Positions 18,925-27,641 of a stretch of DNA of 64,000 nucleotides are shown piece by piece (within the stretch, counting starts at the first letter, position 1; every line of letters starts with the position of its first letter). Location of the stretch: assembly GCA_023424995.1 (NCBI GenBank), contig JAFADH010000332.1:1-64000 (forward strand), in the 5' to 3' direction. A model generated the notes under the pieces. It saw only the letters and a program-made list of their open reading frames with translations, was not told where the DNA came from and made no database searches. A program made the translations under genes and the position numbers. Origin of the DNA: Bacillota bacterium (GTDB lineage Bacteria; Bacillota; Clostridia; Lachnospirales; Lachnospiraceae).

Positions 18925-20259
18925 ATGGAACGATTGATCCTTAGCGAATTACTTAAGTGGAAGGAATCGAAATATCGGAAGCCGTTAATTCTAAAGGGAG
19001 TCCGTCAGGTAGGAAAAACCTGGGTGCTTAAAGAATTCGGAAAAAGATATTATGAGAATGTGGCATATTTTAATTTTGACGAGAATGAAGAATATAAACA
19101 ATTCTTTGAAACCACCAAGGATGTCAGCCGCATTATACAAAACCTGATCTTTGCCGGTGGTCAGAAAATAATACCCGGACAAACCTTAATTATATTCGAT
19201 GAAGTACAGGACTGTCCGAAGGTAATTAATTCAATGAAATATTTTTGTGAGAATGCGCCGGAATATCATGTGGCATGCGCGGGCTCCCTGCTTGGGATTG
19301 CTCTTGCAAAACCATCTTCCTTCCCTGTGGGAAAAGTGGATTTTATGCATATTTATCCTATGACCTTCACAGAATTCCTTATGGCAAACGGTGATGACAA
19401 TCTTACCGGTTATATGAAGAATGCAGATAATCTTGAACCAATTCCTTCCGCATTCTTTAACCCTCTTTATGAAAAACTGAAGATGTATTTCGTAACGGGG
19501 GGAATGCCGGAGCCTGTTAAGATGTGGACACAAGAGCGGGATACGGAACTCATACAGTCTTCTTTATCCAACATTATTAATGCATATGAGCGGGATTTTG
19601 CAAAGCATCCCGATATCAGGGAATTTCCAAAGATATCATTAATATGGAAGTCCATCCCTTCCCAGCTGGCGAAGGAAAATAAAAAGTTTATTTATAAGGT
19701 TGTTAAGGAAGGTGCCAGGGCAAGAGAGTACGAAGATGCATTGCAGTGGCTGGTGGATGCGGAGCTTGTCAGCAAGATCTATCGAAGCGGTCAGCCGGGA
19801 TTGCCCATATCTGCTTATGATGACCTGTCAGCATTTAAAATATATTTGGTTGATGTAGGATTATTGCGCAGGCTGGCTCTGCTTTCACCATCCGCATTTA
19901 CGGATGGGAACAGACTATTTACAGAATTTAAGGGAGCACTTAGTGAGAACTATGTATTACAGGCGCTTGGAAGCCAGATAGAGGTCGTCCCGAGATATTG
20001 GTCCATGATCAATCCTGCCTACGAGATAGACTTTATTATTCAGCGGGAGAATGATATCTTTCCGGTAGAGGTTAAATCAGAAGATAATTTAAAAAGCATC
20101 AGCCTTAGAAAGTATAAAGAAAAATATAATGATAAGGTTAAGCTGCGCATCCGTTTTTCACTGGATAATTTAAAATTGGATGGAGATATCCTTAATATTC
20201 CGCTTTTTATGGCGGACCATGCGGACCGGTTGATCGGGCTGGCTTTAAGCAGGCTGTAA
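18925..20259 (+). CDS. AAA-family ATPase with DUF4143 domain
   Basis: The 444-residue protein has an AAA_14 P-loop domain: Walker A GVRQVGKT (residues ~25-32), Walker B LIIFDEVQDCP and the sensor-like CAGSLLGIALA. The C-terminal half is a DUF4143 domain with the DFIIQRENDIFPVEVKSEDN motif, which looks like a PD-(D/E)xK nuclease core (D, then E-V-K). Such proteins are frequent, scattered and often horizontally acquired in anaerobes, and their role is unresolved; defence or toxin-like roles have been guessed. Its leader holds repeated TGTGA operators. It is followed by a lipoprotein gene 52 bases on. Confidence 0.82.
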   Translation: MERLILSELLKWKESKYRKPLILKGVRQVGKTWVLKEFGKRYYENVAYFNFDENEEYKQFFETTKDVSRIIQNLIFAGGQKIIPGQTLIIFDEVQDCPKVINSMKYFCENAPEYHVACAGSLLGIALAKPSSFPVGKVDFMHIYPMTFTEFLMANGDDNLTGYMKNADNLEPIPSAFFNPLYEKLKMYFVTGGMPEPVKMWTQERDTELIQSSLSNIINAYERDFAKHPDIREFPKISLIWKSIPSQLAKENKKFIYKVVKEGARAREYEDALQWLVDAELVSKIYRSGQPGLPISAYDDLSAFKIYLVDVGLLRRLALLSPSAFTDGNRLFTEFKGALSENYVLQALGSQIEVVPRYWSMINPAYEIDFIIQRENDIFPVEVKSEDNLKSISLRKYKEKYNDKVKLRIRFSLDNLKLDGDILNIPLFMADHADRLIGLALSRL

Positions 20260-20311
20260 TTATATGATTTCGAGCTTATTGGTTATTTATTATAATACGA
20301 GGGAGCTTTTT

Positions 20312-21901
20312 ATGAGACGGTTTATTTTACTTATAATAGTCGGACTATCCCTGCTTTCAGGCTGCGGCAGGGAACAGGAGGCGGAGAAAGCGTTATATCA
20401 GCCGGACGCCGGGAAAGAATTATTAACGGATACAACAGGCAGCGATATTATTCGGGAATTATCGGCTTCCGGTGCGGCAGAGGATATTACGGAAGAGGCT
20501 CCTGCGAATGCTGCAGCGGATAACGGCACGGAGGCTTTTGTTACGTTAAAAGAGGATGGAAGCATTGAATTTGACCTAAGGGAGGCCGCTTCGGTTCAGA
20601 TACAAAGTGTGCCTGATTATAAAGGAATTAAAATTACAGATACGCAGACAGTGAATGAGGTCAGCGGCAGGTTTCATGCTTTTAAACCGCGTACAGAAGG
20701 TAATGATAAGCCGGAGTACAATTATACCCTGACGTTCTGCGATGTCTCAGGGAATGAATTAGTCAGTCTCAAGGTTTATGAGAATTTTACCATAGGTTAT
20801 GATGGAGTAACCTATTATGATGAGACAGAGCAGTTATATATATGGCAGGTCAGAGAACTATATATTGAAGCCATAAGAGATACTTTTACTTATGATAGTA
20901 CTTCATTTACAGCAAATGGTGCTGGATTCAATCTGAAGGAGCTTGATAACAGTATCAATGCAATCACAAATTATACCTGGTTCGGCAGCACGGAGTTTCC
21001 GGATCCGGCCCTGTTCCTGGAGTGCCATATCAGTCCCAAGGTAGGGTACGGTGCTGTATTTGACGTAGAAAAGATGGATTTTGTATTTGGAGCGTACGGA
21101 GCACCTTTTGCCTGCAATTCTTCTGCCGGCAGTATTGTCTATGCATTTGAAGACAGTGTATATAATTACTGGGGAGATATCCTTTATCAGAATAATGATA
21201 AAAGCGTCTTTATAGGAGATCTGGAATATGATGCCAAAGCAGGCAGTTCGATTGTGATCACCCTGCAAAGTATTCAGAGAGAGGAAAGTCATTCTGTTAC
21301 CAGATTGAACTACCATCCGGCGCCTTATTCTCCTGAAGATTATGGATTGGCCGGAAGAGAAGACGGAGAGCTTTTAGCTGAATTCAATGCTGACCTAACT
21401 CATGATGGGGCCGATGAGAGTATTACGGTCTCCATGATTGAAGCTGGCGGAGAGCTGATAGTTTTAAAGGTATTAAATACAGCGGGAGAAATCCTGTGGA
21501 TTGAGACCGCCCATACTGCCCATGCCGGATGGAACACGATCTATCTGTGTGAATTAGACGGGAAAAAGTACCTGCTGGCTTTTAATCCTTATCAGAATAC
21601 AGGCACGGCATCCTTTACTTATGTGCTGTTTCATCTGACCGGTCCGGGGACAATTGAGACAGCCGACAGCGGCTATTATGGATTTAGTTATGGAGCGGAC
21701 GAGGGGACAGAAGGAGCTTTTGATGAAGCGGTCTTCAGAACCTTTGCTGACCAGGTAAATATCTATCTGAAGAATAGCCGGCTTCTGATGAGTACGGAGG
21801 GAGGAGAACCGCTTTTCAGCACCGGGGATAATCATCTGCCTGCACCGAAAGAATATGAGACGGACAGGTGGATAGCATCCATCAGAAATAGTCTGTACTG
21901 A
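20312..21901 (+). CDS. Lipoprotein of unknown function
   Basis: A 529-residue lipoprotein: the signal peptide ends in the lipobox LLSGC, so Cys18 or thereabouts would be lipidated and the protein held on the outer face of the membrane. Residues beyond are acidic and Ser/Thr/Ala-rich, then beta-rich. The central ELDNSINAITNYTWFGSTEFPDPALFLECHI segment and the later TLTHDG-like LTHDGADESITVSM segment hint at repeated beta modules. I do not recognise a family. ATG 20312 follows GAGGGAGC; the frame's earlier ATG at 20264 lacks a ribosome site. Confidence 0.7.
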   Translation: MRRFILLIIVGLSLLSGCGREQEAEKALYQPDAGKELLTDTTGSDIIRELSASGAAEDITEEAPANAAADNGTEAFVTLKEDGSIEFDLREAASVQIQSVPDYKGIKITDTQTVNEVSGRFHAFKPRTEGNDKPEYNYTLTFCDVSGNELVSLKVYENFTIGYDGVTYYDETEQLYIWQVRELYIEAIRDTFTYDSTSFTANGAGFNLKELDNSINAITNYTWFGSTEFPDPALFLECHISPKVGYGAVFDVEKMDFVFGAYGAPFACNSSAGSIVYAFEDSVYNYWGDILYQNNDKSVFIGDLEYDAKAGSSIVITLQSIQREESHSVTRLNYHPAPYSPEDYGLAGREDGELLAEFNADLTHDGADESITVSMIEAGGELIVLKVLNTAGEILWIETAHTAHAGWNTIYLCELDGKKYLLAFNPYQNTGTASFTYVLFHLTGPGTIETADSGYYGFSYGADEGTEGAFDEAVFRTFADQVNIYLKNSRLLMSTEGGEPLFSTGDNHLPAPKEYETDRWIASIRNSLY

Positions 21902-21920
21902 GGCTTCGTTAAAGTTTTCT

Positions 21921-21949
21921 TTGACAGCTGTTTTACAATATGCTACAAT
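21921..21949 (+). promoter_or_regulatory. Consensus sigma-A promoter of the mutS2-like leader
   Basis: TTGACA at 21921-21926 and TACAAT at 21944-21949 are separated by exactly 17 bases. Transcription should start near 21956, about 420 bases ahead of the mutS2-like start codon. Confidence 0.8.
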
Positions 21950-21992
21950 TCAACTGTAAAATTATAATGATGATAATGAAAGGATGGTTTTG

Positions 21993-22031
21993 ATGTCGGT
22001 ATTAACTGTAAGCGAGGTTCGTGCTAACTAG
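21993..22031 (+). CDS. 12-codon leader peptide
   Basis: AAAGGATGG at 21979-21987 is followed five bases later by an ATG opening a 12-codon frame encoding MSVLTVSEVRAN. The stop codon falls inside a GTGCT/AGCAC hairpin (22021-22034). The N-terminal MSVLTV resembles the first residues of many ABC-F proteins, so it may be a decayed gene start. Equally, it may be a regulatory upstream ORF, because terminators follow it. Confidence 0.5.
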   Translation: MSVLTVSEVRAN

Positions 22032-22050
22032 CACATAACTTAACATGTGT

Positions 22051-22079
22051 AGGGTACATTGTGTTACCTTTTTCTTTTT
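22051..22079 (+). terminator. Terminator/attenuator directly after the leader ORF
   Basis: AGGGTA (22051-22056) pairs with TACCTT (22065-22070) and is followed by T-rich sequence (TTTTT C TTTTT). The TAACAT segment at 22041-22046 could alternatively pair with GTGTTA at 22061-22066, giving a competing fold. Confidence 0.5.
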
Positions 22080-22173
22080 GTACCTTACTTTACGCCTCTA
22101 CAGTCAATACTCGCAAAACTGTCTTGCTATAGATGAATTCCGCTGCCGTCAGGCAGGTCATTTATCCGAATCC

Positions 22174-22207
22174 AAGGCATAATAGGTGTATCCTGTTATG
22201 CCTTTTT
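22174..22207 (+). terminator. Second terminator in the mutS2-like leader
   Basis: A perfect 9-bp stem, AAGGCATAA at 22174-22182 with TTATGCCTT at 22196-22204, is followed by five T residues. Confidence 0.75.
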
Positions 22208-22253
22208 GATTCGTCATAAATGCTTGTGAAAGAAGCTTCTATATGCTGACATC

Positions 22254-22308
22254 AGCCCACAGGGAGTATTCCAAGGTTATGTATTGGCGGACTTTCTGTG
22301 GGCTTTTA
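22254..22308 (+). terminator. Third terminator-like hairpin in the mutS2-like leader
   Basis: AGCCCACAG at 22254-22262 pairs perfectly with CTGTGGGCT at 22296-22304 and runs into TTTT. The loop is about 33 bases, which is long for a terminator, so a switchable antiterminator arm is possible. Confidence 0.5.
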
Positions 22309-22374
22309 AATTATCAGGGACGATCCGCGGAGCACCTTATGCGGATCCGAATGAAAAAAACAGGAGTGAAAGAA

Positions 22375-24396
22375 ATGATAGATAAATCAATGACAGCATT
22401 GGAATTTAATAAAATACTGGCAATGCTCGGCGAATATGCGGCATCGGATAATGCCAGGAGGAAACTGACACAACTCAAACCAATTTTAAATGAGCGTGAG
22501 GTAAATGCCAGGATCAATGATACAACGGAAGGAAGAAAGATTCTGGACCATATCGGTTCACCGCCCCTGGCCGGTATGAAGGATATGGAGATGCTATTGG
22601 AGCTTAGCGAGAAGGGAGCCATGCTGATTCCGGAGCAGCTGACTGAGGTGGGTCTGTTCATCACTGCCTGCAGGAGGATGAAAAGCTTTCTTAAGAGAGC
22701 GGAATTTCTCAATATAGGTCTTGCAGGCTATGGAGGTTCCATTGATGAACTGCTTCAGCTGTCAGACCGGATCGAAACCTCCATCCGTTATAATACGGTG
22801 GATGACAATGCTTCTAAGGAGCTGAAGAGCATCCGGCGTGAGATGGAGCAGCTTCGGGTACAAATGAAATCAAAACTGGAGAATCTGCTCCGCAGCAGGA
22901 AGGAATGGTTCAGCGAGGGCTTTGTATCTGCCAGAAACGGACATTTTGTGCTTCCGGTTAAGAAGGAGTATAAGAATCAGATCAGCGGTTCCGTATTGGA
23001 TATTTCCTCTTCCGGATCAACTTATTTTATGGAACCGAATGCGGTAGCCAAGCTGAAGGAGGAACTGTCCTTACTGGAGATTGGGGAAAGTAACGAGGAA
23101 CGCAGAATCCTCTATGAACTGACGGCACTGGTGTGTGAGAACGCACCTGCGATCCGGCTGAATATGGAGGCAATGGAAACTCTGGATTTCATATTCGCCA
23201 AAGCAAAGCTTAGCCTCGATATGAAGGCGGTTCCGGCAGATATTAATACAAACCGCATAATAAGAATTGTGAACGGAAGGCATCCGCTGATAAAGAAGGA
23301 GGAATGTGTGCCTCTGAATTTCACCCTGGGAGAGGAAATTAACGGTATCGTAATTACCGGACCGAATACCGGCGGTAAAACAGTAGCATTAAAGACGGTC
23401 GGACTGATGCAGCTTATGGCGCAGAGCGGTCTGCACATTCCCTGTGAATATGCCCGGTTTGGCATGCGGAATGCCGTCCTGTGTGATATCGGAGACGGAC
23501 AGAGCATCACGGAGAACTTATCCACCTTCTCCTCCCACATCTCAAACATTATCAGCATCATAAGCTATATCAACGAGGACAGTCTGGTTCTGCTGGATGA
23601 ACTGGGTTCCGGCACCGATCCGGCGGAGGGTATGGGCATCGCAGTTGCCATACTGGAGGAACTGGGGCGAAAAAAATGCCTCTTTGTCGCTACCACTCAT
23701 TATCCGGAGATCAAGGAATATGCCAATAAGACAGCGGGCCTGGTGAATGCTAAGATGGCATTTGACAAAGAAAGCCTTAAGCCCTTATACCGCCTTGAAA
23801 TCGGGGAGGCAGGCGAAAGCTGCGCCCTCTATATTGCCAAACGGCTGGGCCTTCCCGGAAGGATGCTGGAGCGTGCTTATCAGGAGGCATATGGGAAGGA
23901 ACCTTCTTCATATTCCCATATGCCGTACCCTGCAAAGGAAGCTGAGCCGGAATTACCTGATGGTACGGAATATAAATCAAAGTATGGGGCCATTATTTCC
24001 GCAGGTGCAGATTCATCAGGCACAGACGCTTCCGGCATAGCTCCTGCGGTCATTCCGCGCATCGAGAAGGCTCCTGCAGAGAAGCAAAAGCCGGTCAGTA
24101 CACGCAGCCGGCGCTTTCAGGTGGGAGATAGTGTCGTAGTATATCCCCAGAAGAAGATCGGCATCGTATTCCGTACAGCCAATGAAAAGGGAGAGGTAGG
24201 AGTGCAGATACAAAAGAAAAAGGAGTTCGTCAGCCATAAACGGTTACAGCTCAAGGTATCCGCTTCCGAGATGTATCCGGAGGATTATGATTTCTCCATT
24301 ATATTTGACAGTGTGGCTAACCGAAAAGCCAGACATAAGATGGAGAAGGGCTATCAGGAGGACCTGGTGATCACCTACGAGCCGGAGGAGCTATAA
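22375..24396 (+). CDS. MutS2-like ATPase without Smr domain
   Basis: A 673-residue protein with the MutS core, clamp and ATPase of the MutS2 branch. Walker A GPNTGGKT is at residues 329-336; Walker B and the signature follow (LVLLDELGSGTDPAEG, then TTHYPEIKEYA). MutS2 normally has about 785 residues with a C-terminal Smr nuclease domain; here the end is a short KOW-like segment (FQVGDSVVVYPQKKIGIVF) and then no Smr. It therefore lacks the nuclease. In Bacillus subtilis MutS2 also rescues collided ribosomes. AGGAG eight bases upstream supports ATG 22375. A long leader with terminators precedes it. Confidence 0.85.
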   Translation: MIDKSMTALEFNKILAMLGEYAASDNARRKLTQLKPILNEREVNARINDTTEGRKILDHIGSPPLAGMKDMEMLLELSEKGAMLIPEQLTEVGLFITACRRMKSFLKRAEFLNIGLAGYGGSIDELLQLSDRIETSIRYNTVDDNASKELKSIRREMEQLRVQMKSKLENLLRSRKEWFSEGFVSARNGHFVLPVKKEYKNQISGSVLDISSSGSTYFMEPNAVAKLKEELSLLEIGESNEERRILYELTALVCENAPAIRLNMEAMETLDFIFAKAKLSLDMKAVPADINTNRIIRIVNGRHPLIKKEECVPLNFTLGEEINGIVITGPNTGGKTVALKTVGLMQLMAQSGLHIPCEYARFGMRNAVLCDIGDGQSITENLSTFSSHISNIISIISYINEDSLVLLDELGSGTDPAEGMGIAVAILEELGRKKCLFVATTHYPEIKEYANKTAGLVNAKMAFDKESLKPLYRLEIGEAGESCALYIAKRLGLPGRMLERAYQEAYGKEPSSYSHMPYPAKEAEPELPDGTEYKSKYGAIISAGADSSGTDASGIAPAVIPRIEKAPAEKQKPVSTRSRRFQVGDSVVVYPQKKIGIVFRTANEKGEVGVQIQKKKEFVSHKRLQLKVSASEMYPEDYDFSIIFDSVANRKARHKMEKGYQEDLVITYEPEEL

Positions 24397-24409
24397 TCGG
24401 AGTGCTGGG

Positions 24410-25330
24410 CTATTCTGCCTGCCGGTTATTATATTTTGGAGTCGCCATGGTTGTAAAATAAGTGCCCGATATCATGATTAATAAAGCAATGATAAATGTA
24501 ATACCAGGGAGCTGACGAAACATAACCAGTGAAATTGATACTCCGATAAAGGGTGCGATTGCATAATATGCACTGGTCTTCGCAGCTCCCAGCTCCCGCT
24601 GGGCATATACGTAAAAATATATGCTGAGACCGTAGGATACAAACCCCAGCAGCAGTGCGGCAAATATGTACGGCATATGGAAGGAAGCTTCTCTTCGGAG
24701 CAAAGACAGGAAAAGAGTTCCCGTACCGGAACCAAAACCCTTAATAATAACGACCTTAAGGGTATCCTTCCGGGACAGCATCCTGGTGCAATTGTTCTCA
24801 AAGCCCCAGCAGATACAGGCTGATAAGGTAAAAAGCGAGCCGAAGGAAAAGGATAAGCTGCGGATATTCTCAACAGACAATATCATACTGGCCAGTGTAA
24901 TCAAGCCGATTCCAAGCCATAGCCGCCGGTTGATTGCTTCTTTAAAGATAAAATATGCAATTAGCGAGGTGGTAACAATTTCAAAGTTATTCAGGAGGGA
25001 TACATTAGCCGGAGTGGTAAGGGAAAGCCCGAGCATCAGAAAAACAGGCGCGGCAATATCCAATACGATCATACCGAGGATATAGGGCAGTTCTCTTTTT
25101 GTTAACTGCAATTCATCCCCTGCCCTGTTCGTTCTGTTCCGGAAGGCAGCAATAAAAGACATCCCCATGCCTGCACCCAGATATAAAAGGGACGCAATAA
25201 AAGTCGGGGAGAGCTTAACCAATAATATTTTGGAAACGGGCGAGCTGACGGCATATAAAGCCGCAGCAAGAATAGCCCATAATATAGAGATCTTTTGCTT
25301 CAATACTACATGACCGTCCTTTCCTGTCAT
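24410..25330 (-). CDS. EamA-family (DMT) transporter
   Basis: A 306-residue membrane protein with about ten hydrophobic segments in two EamA repeats. The first repeat begins LWAILAAALYAVSSPVSKILL and has LLYLGAGMGMSF, followed by RELPYILGMIVLDIAAPVFLMLGLSLTTPANVSLLNNFEIVTTSL, the conserved repeat end. Substrates of this family range from amino acids to metabolites and cannot be told here. The gene ends 14 bases from the convergent mutS2-like gene. A palindrome just upstream of its start may be an operator. A TTG eight codons in is an alternative start. Confidence 0.85.
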   Translation of the reverse strand: MTGKDGHVVLKQKISILWAILAAALYAVSSPVSKILLVKLSPTFIASLLYLGAGMGMSFIAAFRNRTNRAGDELQLTKRELPYILGMIVLDIAAPVFLMLGLSLTTPANVSLLNNFEIVTTSLIAYFIFKEAINRRLWLGIGLITLASMILSVENIRSLSFSFGSLFTLSACICWGFENNCTRMLSRKDTLKVVIIKGFGSGTGTLFLSLLRREASFHMPYIFAALLLGFVSYGLSIYFYVYAQRELGAAKTSAYYAIAPFIGVSISLVMFRQLPGITFIIALLIMISGTYFTTMATPKYNNRQAE

Positions 25331-25337
25331 ATTAACT

Positions 25338-25358
25338 ATATCCCCCCAGGGGGGATAT
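25338..25358. promoter_or_regulatory. C/G-tract palindrome, possible CsoR-family operator
   Basis: ATATCCCCCC and GGGGGGATAT form perfect 10-base arms around a single central base, just upstream of the transporter start. A/T-flanked G-tracts like this are characteristic of operators for CsoR/FrmR/RcnR-family repressors. No such repressor gene is in the window. Confidence 0.5.
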
Positions 25359-25432
25359 TTTGATTATAGCATATCGGCAGCATAAGTCAACTGGGTTCTA
25401 TCATTTACCATCAATTGTATGGAAACAAATGG

Positions 25433-25461
25433 TTGACATATCCGGGTTTTGCTTATATAAT
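25433..25461 (+). promoter_or_regulatory. Perfect sigma-A promoter before ABC transporter leader
   Basis: TTGACA (25433-25438) and TATAAT (25456-25461) match the consensus exactly with a 17-base spacer. Transcription should begin near 25468. Confidence 0.85.
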
Positions 25462-25497
25462 CAATAAATATAAAAGTTTATGAATATATAAGCAAAT

Positions 25498-25527
25498 GCG
25501 CTTAGATTAGTTTCTAGGCGCTTTTTT
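25498..25527 (+). terminator. Leader terminator ahead of the amino-acid ABC operon
   Basis: GCGCTTAGA (25498-25506) pairs with TCTAGGCGC (25513-25521), with one G-U pair and a six-base loop, then six T residues. It lies only about 30-60 bases after the promoter start and about 180 bases before the ATPase gene, so it either ends a very short RNA or acts as an attenuator. Confidence 0.75.
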
Positions 25528-25705
25528 ATCCCCATGCAGGCATAAGTATTATGAGCCTGGGTTCACGTTGTGTACATAAGTTAAATTATGAATGTGGATT
25601 TATATAGTGTGCATGAGATCGCAATGCAAGTGCGGATTCATATTGCATATGAGTATCCGAATTATAAACGCAGAACACATTGGGATAATGGAAATGGAGG
25701 CCTTT

Positions 25706-26428
25706 ATGATCCGACTTGAAAATGTTAATAAGTTCTTTGGTACCCTGCATGTCTTAAGGGACATCAACCTGCAGGTAAATGAGGGGGAGAAGCTGGTTAT
25801 CATAGGCCCCAGCGGCAGCGGCAAAAGCACTTTAATAAGATGCATTAACTATCTGGAGGAACCCACCTCGGGAAATATCTACATAGATAACCAGCAGCTG
25901 AACCGCAAGAACCGGATACAGATGGTGAAAAGCACCTCGGCCATGGTATTCCAGCAATTCAATCTGTATCCCCATATGACGGTTCTGAAGAATCTTACAC
26001 TGGCTCCCATTAAGCTGCAGAGAATAGCGCCTGCAAAGGCAAAGGAGATCGCCATGGAATACCTGACCCGGGTCGGACTTGCCGACAAGGCGGATGCTTA
26101 TCCGCAGAATCTCTCCGGCGGACAGCAGCAGAGGGTCGCCATCGCAAGAGCCTTGACCACAAGACAGAAGATCATACTGTTCGATGAGCCCACCAGTGCC
26201 CTGGATCCTGAGATGGTACAGGAGGTATTGGATGTTATGATCGGATTATCCAGGGAGAATATCACCATGGTCTGTGTCACCCACGAGATGGGCTTTGCCA
26301 GGCAGGTTGCGGACAGGGTAATATTTATGGACGACGGAAGAATCATAGAGACCGGTACGCCGGAGCATTTCTTCGAGAATCCGGAGAATGAGCGGACGAA
26401 AGCATTCTTAAGCAAGATATTAAGATAG
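25706..26428 (+). CDS. Polar amino acid ABC transporter, ATP-binding protein
   Basis: A 240-residue ABC ATPase of the GlnQ/HisP family that powers uptake of polar amino acids. Walker [10 protein letters not shown], the Q-loop [17 protein letters not shown], the signature [15 protein letters not shown], Walker [15 protein letters not shown] and the H-loop THEMGFA are all present. The frame opens at 25592, but GGAGG ends five bases before ATG 25706 and the family begins MIRLENV. It is first in the operon ahead of binding protein and two permeases. Confidence 0.93.
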   Translation: MIRLENVNKFFGTLHVLRDINLQVNEGEKLVIIGPSGSGKSTLIRCINYLEEPTSGNIYIDNQQLNRKNRIQMVKSTSAMVFQQFNLYPHMTVLKNLTLAPIKLQRIAPAKAKEIAMEYLTRVGLADKADAYPQNLSGGQQQRVAIARALTTRQKIILFDEPTSALDPEMVQEVLDVMIGLSRENITMVCVTHEMGFARQVADRVIFMDDGRIIETGTPEHFFENPENERTKAFLSKILR

Positions 26429-26480
26429 GAGATGCTGTGGCGGAACCGCCACTTAATAATAATACAAGGAGGAATGTGGA

Positions 26481-27284
26481 ATGAAACATTTATTGAAAAA
26501 AGTATCTGCCCTGGTGTTGATCACCTCTATGGTATTGACTCTGGCAGGCTGCAAGAGCTCCTCGGACGGAGTAGCGGCAGTAAAAAAAGCAGGCGTATTA
26601 AAGGTGGGAAGTAAGCAGGACGTATTGAATTTTGGATATCTTAATCCGGAGACCGGTGAATATGAGGGTCTGGAGATTGAGATCGCATATGAGATAGCTG
26701 CGGAGATTTTTGATGTCTCCGTGGAAGAAGCCAAGGATAAGGTGGAATTCACCGGTGTAAATGCAACTACAAGAGGGCCGCTGCTTGATAACGGAGAGAT
26801 TGACGTAGTGCTTGCAACCTTCACCGTTACCGAGGAGCGTAAGGAAAGCTGGAACTTCTCCTCCGCTTATTATACGGATGCGGTAGGCTTTCTGGTATTA
26901 AAGGATTCTGGCATTCAGGTTACGGAGGACCTTGAGGGCAAGGTGATCGGCGTATCCAATGCAGCCACAACGAAGGATGCGGTTACGGAATATCTGGGCG
27001 GCAAGGGTATCAATGTTACCTTCAAGGAATTTGATACCTATCCCAATATCAAGGTGGCATTATCCTCCGGCAATATCGACGTATTCTCCGTAGACCGCGG
27101 TATCCTGTCAAGCTATGCCGACGAGACAACCTTCATGCTGGAGGACAGATTCAAGGAGCAGGATTACGGCGCCGCAACGAAGCTGGATAACACGGAATTA
27201 ACCGAGCTGGTGGAAAAGGTCATCACAGAGATGATGGCTGACGGCAGAATGGATACTTACAAAGAGAAATATAATCTGAAATAA
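26481..27284 (+). CDS. Amino acid ABC transporter substrate-binding lipoprotein
   Basis: A 267-residue lipoprotein with the lipobox LAGC near residue 23, then a family 3 periplasmic-binding fold: GVLKVGSKQDVLNFGY, PETGEYEGLEIEIAYEIA, the FTGVNATTRGPLLDNGEIDVVLATFTVTEERKESWNFSSAYY signature region, and the C-terminal lobe. It captures the substrate outside the cell for the HisQM-type permeases downstream. The signature TR(G)PLLDNGEID is typical of glutamate/glutamine or cystine binders; the exact ligand cannot be told. Confidence 0.92.
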   Translation: MKHLLKKVSALVLITSMVLTLAGCKSSSDGVAAVKKAGVLKVGSKQDVLNFGYLNPETGEYEGLEIEIAYEIAAEIFDVSVEEAKDKVEFTGVNATTRGPLLDNGEIDVVLATFTVTEERKESWNFSSAYYTDAVGFLVLKDSGIQVTEDLEGKVIGVSNAATTKDAVTEYLGGKGINVTFKEFDTYPNIKVALSSGNIDVFSVDRGILSSYADETTFMLEDRFKEQDYGAATKLDNTELTELVEKVITEMMADGRMDTYKEKYNLK

Positions 27285-27641
27285 TGAGGCCGGTTATACA
27301 GATGCTTACATATGTCTGACTTATTATATGAGATTCCTCGCAGGATTCAAAGCCTCCTGCGAAGAATCTCCTTCATTTCGCTCACAGGTAATTGGCAGAT
27401 ACCGGTACTCGGCAACTCCTTATTCTTTACTTTGTACTTGTCTGATTGTCCAACTGCAGCGTTGTCTTCAGCTGCTGCAGCCACCACTACGGCGCCCTCC
27501 TCCGCCTTGCATTTGAACAATCATACTGCGCCCAAAGTAAAGAATAAGGAGTTACCGAGTACCAGGCTAAGTGTTGCTATGTTAAGAAATGGATATGCTT
27601 ACGAGCAGGATATTAATATAAGATGAAAAGCGGTGGTGAAT
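27285..27641 (+). repeat. Nested inverted repeats between binding protein and permease
   Basis: This 357-base gap in the operon is dominated by two inverted repeats and carries no convincing gene, although a 104-codon low-complexity frame is open. The first is a 15-bp stem (27331-27345 with 27355-27369, one G-U pair). The second is a 31-base arm at 27404-27434 matched in 30 of 31 positions by 27533-27563; its 98-base loop contains further complementary blocks (TGATTGT...ACAATCA) and CTGCAGC/GCTGCAG. A long mRNA hairpin here could protect or limit the upstream message. Confidence 0.75.

Noticed and set aside
27312..27626. 104-codon open frame between the ABC binding protein and permease
   Set aside because: It is Ala/Ser/Thr/Pro-rich low-complexity sequence created by the inverted repeats, without a ribosome site or family resemblance.
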